Of a stretch of DNA of 64,000 bases, positions 60,332 to 64,000 are shown in pieces. The notes beneath the pieces were generated by a model. It was not told the origin of the DNA, searched no databases, and saw only the letters and a list, made by a program, of their open reading frames with translations. Each line of letters begins with the position of its first letter. The stretch's first letter is position 1. The stretch comes from Kocuria sp. (GTDB lineage: Bacteria; Actinomycetota; Actinomycetes; Actinomycetales; Micrococcaceae). The stretch is from assembly GCA_030524035.1 (NCBI GenBank), contig JAUNHG010000001.1, positions 465,250 to 529,249 of the forward strand. The letters are read 5' to 3'. The position numbers were made by a program, and so were the translations under genes.

Positions 60332-60441
60332 CATGCCTGGCACCTCATGATGGATGCCAGCTGTAGCGGGACGAGTAAGCTCGATGCAGTGCGGTCGGTT
60401 CCCGACCCCGCAATTGACCATCCTGACAGGAGAACCCATTC

Positions 60442-62637
60442 GTGACCGAAGTGTGGCCAGGTAACCCTTACCCTCTGGGTGCAACCTACGACGGCACCGG
60501 AACCAACTTTGCCTTGTTCAGCGAGGTGGCAGATCGGGTGGAGTTGTGTTTGTTTGACGAGCATGACCACGAAACCCGCATCGAGCTCACGGCCGTGGAC
60601 GGCTATGTGTGGCACTGTTTCCTGCCAGAAGTCCAGCCCGGTCAGCGTTATGGGTACCGTGTGCACGGTCCTTGGGATCCTGCTCATGGGCACCGGTGCA
60701 ATCCAGCCAAGCTCTTACTGGATCCTTATGCCAAAGCCGTGGATGGTTTTGTGCGTGAGTGGGGGCAGCCGCTGTTTTCTTATACCTTTGGTGATGAAGA
60801 CTCTTTCAATGATCAGGACTCTGCTGCACTGATGATGAAGGGCGTGGTCATTAACCCATTCTTTGATTGGGAAGGGGATCGTTCTCCGGGGCGTCCGTAT
60901 CATAAATCAGTGATCTACGAAGCCCACGTTAAAGGGTTAACGGAGCTGCACCCAGAGGTTCCCGAAAACTTGCAGGGTACCTACGCTGGGGTGGCCCACC
61001 CATCCGTGATATCGCACTTAAAAAAATTAGGCATTACCGCCATTGAGTTGATGCCCGTGCACGAATTTGTTCAGGATTCCACTCTCCAAGAAAAAGGGTT
61101 GCGGAATTATTGGGGCTATAACACGATATCTTTCTTTGCCCCTCACCACGACTACAGTTCATCAACCACATTGGGTGGCCAGGTGCAAGAATTTAAGGCC
61201 ATGGTCAGGGCCTTGCACCGAGTAGACATTGAAGTCATTTTGGACGTGGTGTACAACCACACTGCCGAAGGTAACCATATGGGTCCCACGTTGTCGATGC
61301 GTGGCATTGACAACAAAGCCTACTATCGGCTGGTGGATGGGGACGCCAAATTCTATATGGATTACACGGGCACCGGTAATTCCTTGAATGTGCGCCACCC
61401 GCATTCGCTGCAACTGATCATGGATTCTTTGCGATACTGGGTAACCGAAATGCATGTAGATGGTTTTCGGTTCGATTTGGCGTCCACGCTTGCGCGTGAA
61501 TTTTATGACGTGGATAAACTTTCCACATTTTTTGAGTTGGTCCAACAAGACCCCATCGTTTCTCAGGTGAAACTTATTGCCGAGCCTTGGGATGTTGGGC
61601 CTGGTGGATATCAGGTCGGTAACTTCCCGCCCCAATGGACAGAATGGAATGGGAAATACCGCGACGTGGTCCGTGATTTCTGGCGGGGTGAACCTTCGAC
61701 TCTGGGTGAATTCGCCTCCCGTATCACCGGATCCGCTGACCTTTACGAAAACAGCGGACGTCGCCCGTACGCCTCTATTAACTTTGTGACTGCACACGAC
61801 GGCTTCACGTTGCGGGACTTGGTGTCCTATAACGAAAAACATAACCAGGCCAACGGTGAGGACAATCACGACGGTGAATCCCATAACCGTTCCTGGAACT
61901 GCGGGGTAGAAGGTCCCACCGATGACCCCGAAGTTTTAGCGTGGCGCGCTCGGCAACAACGTAACTTCATCGCCACATTGATGTTGTCCCAGGGAACCCC
62001 CATGTTGTTGCACGGCGATGAGTTGGGCCGTACTCAGGGCGGTAACAACAACACCTACGCGCAAGATAACGAGATCTCCTGGATTAACTGGGAACACGCG
62101 GACACCCCGCTGATGGAGTTCACCTCCGCCCTGATTCATTTGCGGCGGGATCACCCCACGTTCCGCAGAGGACAGTTCTTTGATGGACGCCCGGTGGAAA
62201 TGGGCGAGCTCAGTGCGGATGACCCCATGCCGGACATCGTGTGGTTGGACAAGGATGGCACCCCCATGACCCCCGGGGATTGGGACGAGCCCCTTGCCCG
62301 AACCGTTGGCATGTGGCTTAACGGTCATGGGATCGCGGGTGTGGACCCCCGAGGGCGTCAGATCAAGGACGTGGATTTCATCGTGTGGTTCAACTCTTCC
62401 CCGGAGGATGTGGAAGTCACCGTGCCAGATGCCACCTACGGTGCTCAGTGGGAAGAACTATTGGACACAGCCGGTGAACATGGAGATGGATCGGTCCTGA
62501 GCCACTCCACAGTTTTCACACTCAAAGCCAAATCGGTGGTGGTATTGCGCCAGTGGGAAGAGCCGGAGGATGAACCGGATCTTTCCGTGGCGGCTTCGGT
62601 GGCGGCATATTCGGCGCAATCACAACCTGATCAGTAA
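60442..62637 (+). CDS. glgX: Glycogen debranching enzyme GlgX
   Basis: GH13 isoamylase-type enzyme that removes alpha-1,6 branches of phosphorylase-limited glycogen. 731 residues. N-terminal CBM48-like domain (GNPYPLGATYDGTGTNFALF), then the barrel: VVYNHTAEG, DGFRFDLAS (nucleophile Asp), LIAEPWDVG (acid Glu) and TAHDGFTLRDLVSYNEKHN. GTG 60442 after GACAGGAGAACCCATTC. Upstream of treY. Confidence 0.95.
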   Translation: MTEVWPGNPYPLGATYDGTGTNFALFSEVADRVELCLFDEHDHETRIELTAVDGYVWHCFLPEVQPGQRYGYRVHGPWDPAHGHRCNPAKLLLDPYAKAVDGFVREWGQPLFSYTFGDEDSFNDQDSAALMMKGVVINPFFDWEGDRSPGRPYHKSVIYEAHVKGLTELHPEVPENLQGTYAGVAHPSVISHLKKLGITAIELMPVHEFVQDSTLQEKGLRNYWGYNTISFFAPHHDYSSSTTLGGQVQEFKAMVRALHRVDIEVILDVVYNHTAEGNHMGPTLSMRGIDNKAYYRLVDGDAKFYMDYTGTGNSLNVRHPHSLQLIMDSLRYWVTEMHVDGFRFDLASTLAREFYDVDKLSTFFELVQQDPIVSQVKLIAEPWDVGPGGYQVGNFPPQWTEWNGKYRDVVRDFWRGEPSTLGEFASRITGSADLYENSGRRPYASINFVTAHDGFTLRDLVSYNEKHNQANGEDNHDGESHNRSWNCGVEGPTDDPEVLAWRARQQRNFIATLMLSQGTPMLLHGDELGRTQGGNNNTYAQDNEISWINWEHADTPLMEFTSALIHLRRDHPTFRRGQFFDGRPVEMGELSADDPMPDIVWLDKDGTPMTPGDWDEPLARTVGMWLNGHGIAGVDPRGRQIKDVDFIVWFNSSPEDVEVTVPDATYGAQWEELLDTAGEHGDGSVLSHSTVFTLKAKSVVVLRQWEEPEDEPDLSVAASVAAYSAQSQPDQ

Positions 62638-62729
62638 TACGCGAACCGTGCCGCGTTGTCCTGCGAAAATGGCTCCTGCGGACATTGTCGCTACCGCAGC
62701 AGCCATTTAAGTAACAGGAGTTATCCACC

Positions 62730-64000
62730 GTGCGTACCCCGGCTTCCACGTATCGTCTGCAGATTACCGAAGATTTCACCCTGGACCGGGCAGCAGAGCA
62801 GATTGATTACCTGCGCACGTTGGGTGTGGATTGGCTGTACTTATCGCCGGTGTTACAGGCCGTTGAGGGATCACAACATGGATACGACGTTGTGGACCCC
62901 ACCCGGATTGATGCTTCGCGTGGCGGCGCGCAGGCCTTCGATCGCCTGTGCCGCCGCGCCCACGAGGCCGGTATGGGCGTGTTGGTGGATGTGGTGCCAA
63001 ATCATCAAGGGGTGGCGGTGCCACGGCAAAACCCCTGGTGGTGGTCTGTGCTTGAACAAGGGCAGCAGTCCCCTCACGCCGTCGCGTTCGATATTGACTG
63101 GGATGCGTACGACGGCAAGATCATGATTCCCGTGTTGGGTGACGATACTGATGCTGACGGCGCACCGATTGTGGGTCAGCATGCCCAAGCGCTGGGGGAA
63201 CTCACCGTCCGGGTGGAGGACGGCGTACCGGTGTTGGCCTACTGGGACAACGTTTACCCCCTGGCGGAAGGGACTTACACCCTGGGAGCAGAGGGTGAAA
63301 TCCAGGAAGATCCCGCAACAATTCATGACCGTCAGCACTACCGCTTGGTGAATTGGCGCACCGGGGACGCTGCCTTGAACTATCGCAGGTTTTTTACGGT
63401 GACCACGTTGGCTGGTGTGCGGGTGGAGGACAACGACGTTTTCGTGGACTCCCACACAGAAATTGCACGCTGGTTTGCCGAGGGCTTGGTGGACGGTTTG
63501 CGGATTGACCACCCGGACGGTTTGCGGGATCCGGGCCGGTATCTCAAAGATCTCCACGAATTAACTGGTGGTGTGTACGTGGTGATCGAAAAGATCCTGG
63601 AACCGGGGGAGGCCTTACCCCGGTGGTGGCTGAGCGATGGCTTGATCGCCGGGACCACCGGGTATGACGCCCTGGGGGTAGTGGATCGGTTGTTTGTGGA
63701 CCCTTCAGGTGCTTACCCGTTGACCACCCTTGATGCGTCGTTGCGGCAGTTGTCCACTGCTGATGGTACGCAGGAAGGTCACTGGGAGCGCATGATTCGC
63801 GGTACTAAACGTGCAGTCACTGATGGTGCCTTGCATGCTGAAGTGCAGCGTCTGGCGCAGGAAGCAGGTAGCCAACCGGAGTTATCGGCGTTTAGCCGAG
63901 ATCAGATCGTGGATGGACTCAGCGAAATCCTCACGCACTTTGCCGTCTACCGAACCTATTTACCGGATGGTGCGCAGCATATGGACGATGCTGTATGCGG
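62730..64000 (+). CDS. treY: Maltooligosyltrehalose synthase TreY (3' partial)
   Basis: Rearranges the reducing-end linkage of maltodextrins to an alpha,alpha-1,1 bond, first step of the TreY-TreZ trehalose route. The frame starts at GTG 62730 (AACAGGAGTTATCCACC upstream) and is open to the right edge; 423 residues are visible. RTPASTYRLQITEDF, SPVLQAVEGSQHGYDVVDPT, VPNHQG and GLVDGLRIDHPDGLRDPGRY (nucleophile Asp) identify the family. Substrates would come from GlgX and phosphorylase action on glycogen. Confidence 0.95.
   Translation, partial: MRTPASTYRLQITEDFTLDRAAEQIDYLRTLGVDWLYLSPVLQAVEGSQHGYDVVDPTRIDASRGGAQAFDRLCRRAHEAGMGVLVDVVPNHQGVAVPRQNPWWWSVLEQGQQSPHAVAFDIDWDAYDGKIMIPVLGDDTDADGAPIVGQHAQALGELTVRVEDGVPVLAYWDNVYPLAEGTYTLGAEGEIQEDPATIHDRQHYRLVNWRTGDAALNYRRFFTVTTLAGVRVEDNDVFVDSHTEIARWFAEGLVDGLRIDHPDGLRDPGRYLKDLHELTGGVYVVIEKILEPGEALPRWWLSDGLIAGTTGYDALGVVDRLFVDPSGAYPLTTLDASLRQLSTADGTQEGHWERMIRGTKRAVTDGALHAEVQRLAQEAGSQPELSAFSRDQIVDGLSEILTHFAVYRTYLPDGAQHMDDAVC

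Noticed and set aside
1-64000. CRISPR arrays, insertion sequences, prophage or integrase genes
   Set aside because: No regularly spaced repeats, transposase motifs, terminal repeats or phage genes were seen; accessory content is limited to the small insertions described.

Overview
The window is a stretch of chromosome from a moderately high-GC actinobacterium, most likely a member of the Micrococcales (Micrococcaceae-like). The case rests on gene order: secE-nusG-rplK-rplA, rplJL, rpoBC, rpsL-rpsG-fusA-tuf, the S10, spc and alpha operons, then truA-rplM-rpsI-glmM follow one another. rpsN is missing between rplE and rpsH, and rpsD is missing between rpsK and rpoA, as I recall for Micrococcus and Arthrobacter relatives. 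GTG and TTG starts are frequent and L17 carries a C-terminal sunset-like domain. Species cannot be named from sequence reading alone.

Layout. 1-4.8 kb: the 3' part of a YgfZ-type folate-binding protein, phosphofructokinase, polyphosphate kinase 2, a small membrane protein and an aspartate-type aminotransferase. 4.9-11.2 kb: tRNA-Trp, secE, nusG, L11 and L1, then two non-ribosomal genes (a two-lobed GNAT protein and a thiostrepton-resistance-type rRNA methyltransferase), then a leader RNA with L10 and L7/L12. 11.3-14.4 kb: a SulP transporter fused to a beta-carbonic anhydrase, and a tiny overlapping-ORF cassette with its own terminator. 14.7-27.2 kb: rpoB, rpoC, rpsL, rpsG, fusA, tuf. 27.2-28.3 kb: a minus-strand accessory pair, a secreted protein whose signal peptide is out of frame at a G7 tract and a small three-helix membrane protein. 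28.8-46.7 kb: the S10 operon, a structured 419-base spacer, the spc operon through secY-adk-map, rlmN, infA-rpmJ, a hairpin-rich leader, and rpsM-rpsK-rpoA-rplQ. 46.8-50.7 kb: truA, rplM-rpsI, glmM. 50.7-53.0 kb (minus strand): mscL, and coaA overlapping a VanY-type carboxypeptidase lipoprotein. 53.2-64 kb: mannitol PTS mtlA-mtlD, glmS-acpS-nnrD, glgX and the 5' part of treY.

Most of the window is core information processing: transcription (RpoABC, NusG), translation factors (EF-Tu, EF-G, IF-1), about 30 ribosomal proteins, protein export (SecE, SecY) and nascent-protein and rRNA maturation (Map, RlmN, TruA). GlmM and GlmS join the same amino-sugar pathway to peptidoglycan. MtlA/MtlD feed mannitol to fructose-6-phosphate, which is substrate for both PfkA and GlmS. 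GlgX and TreY form a glycogen-to-trehalose route.

The most unusual items are: the TsnR-like methyltransferase beside the L11/L1 genes; a candidate four-way-junction RNA upstream of rplN; the multi-hairpin rpmJ-rpsM leader; the small overlapping-ORF cassette at 13.9-14.4 kb; the frameshifted secreted-protein/membrane-protein pair at 27.2-28.3 kb; and a carbonic anhydrase domain in which the Arg of the catalytic Asp-Arg dyad is Cys. Two reading-frame breaks (28.2 kb and 14.0 kb) would each be healed by one extra base in a G tract, so phase variation and sequence error must both be considered.
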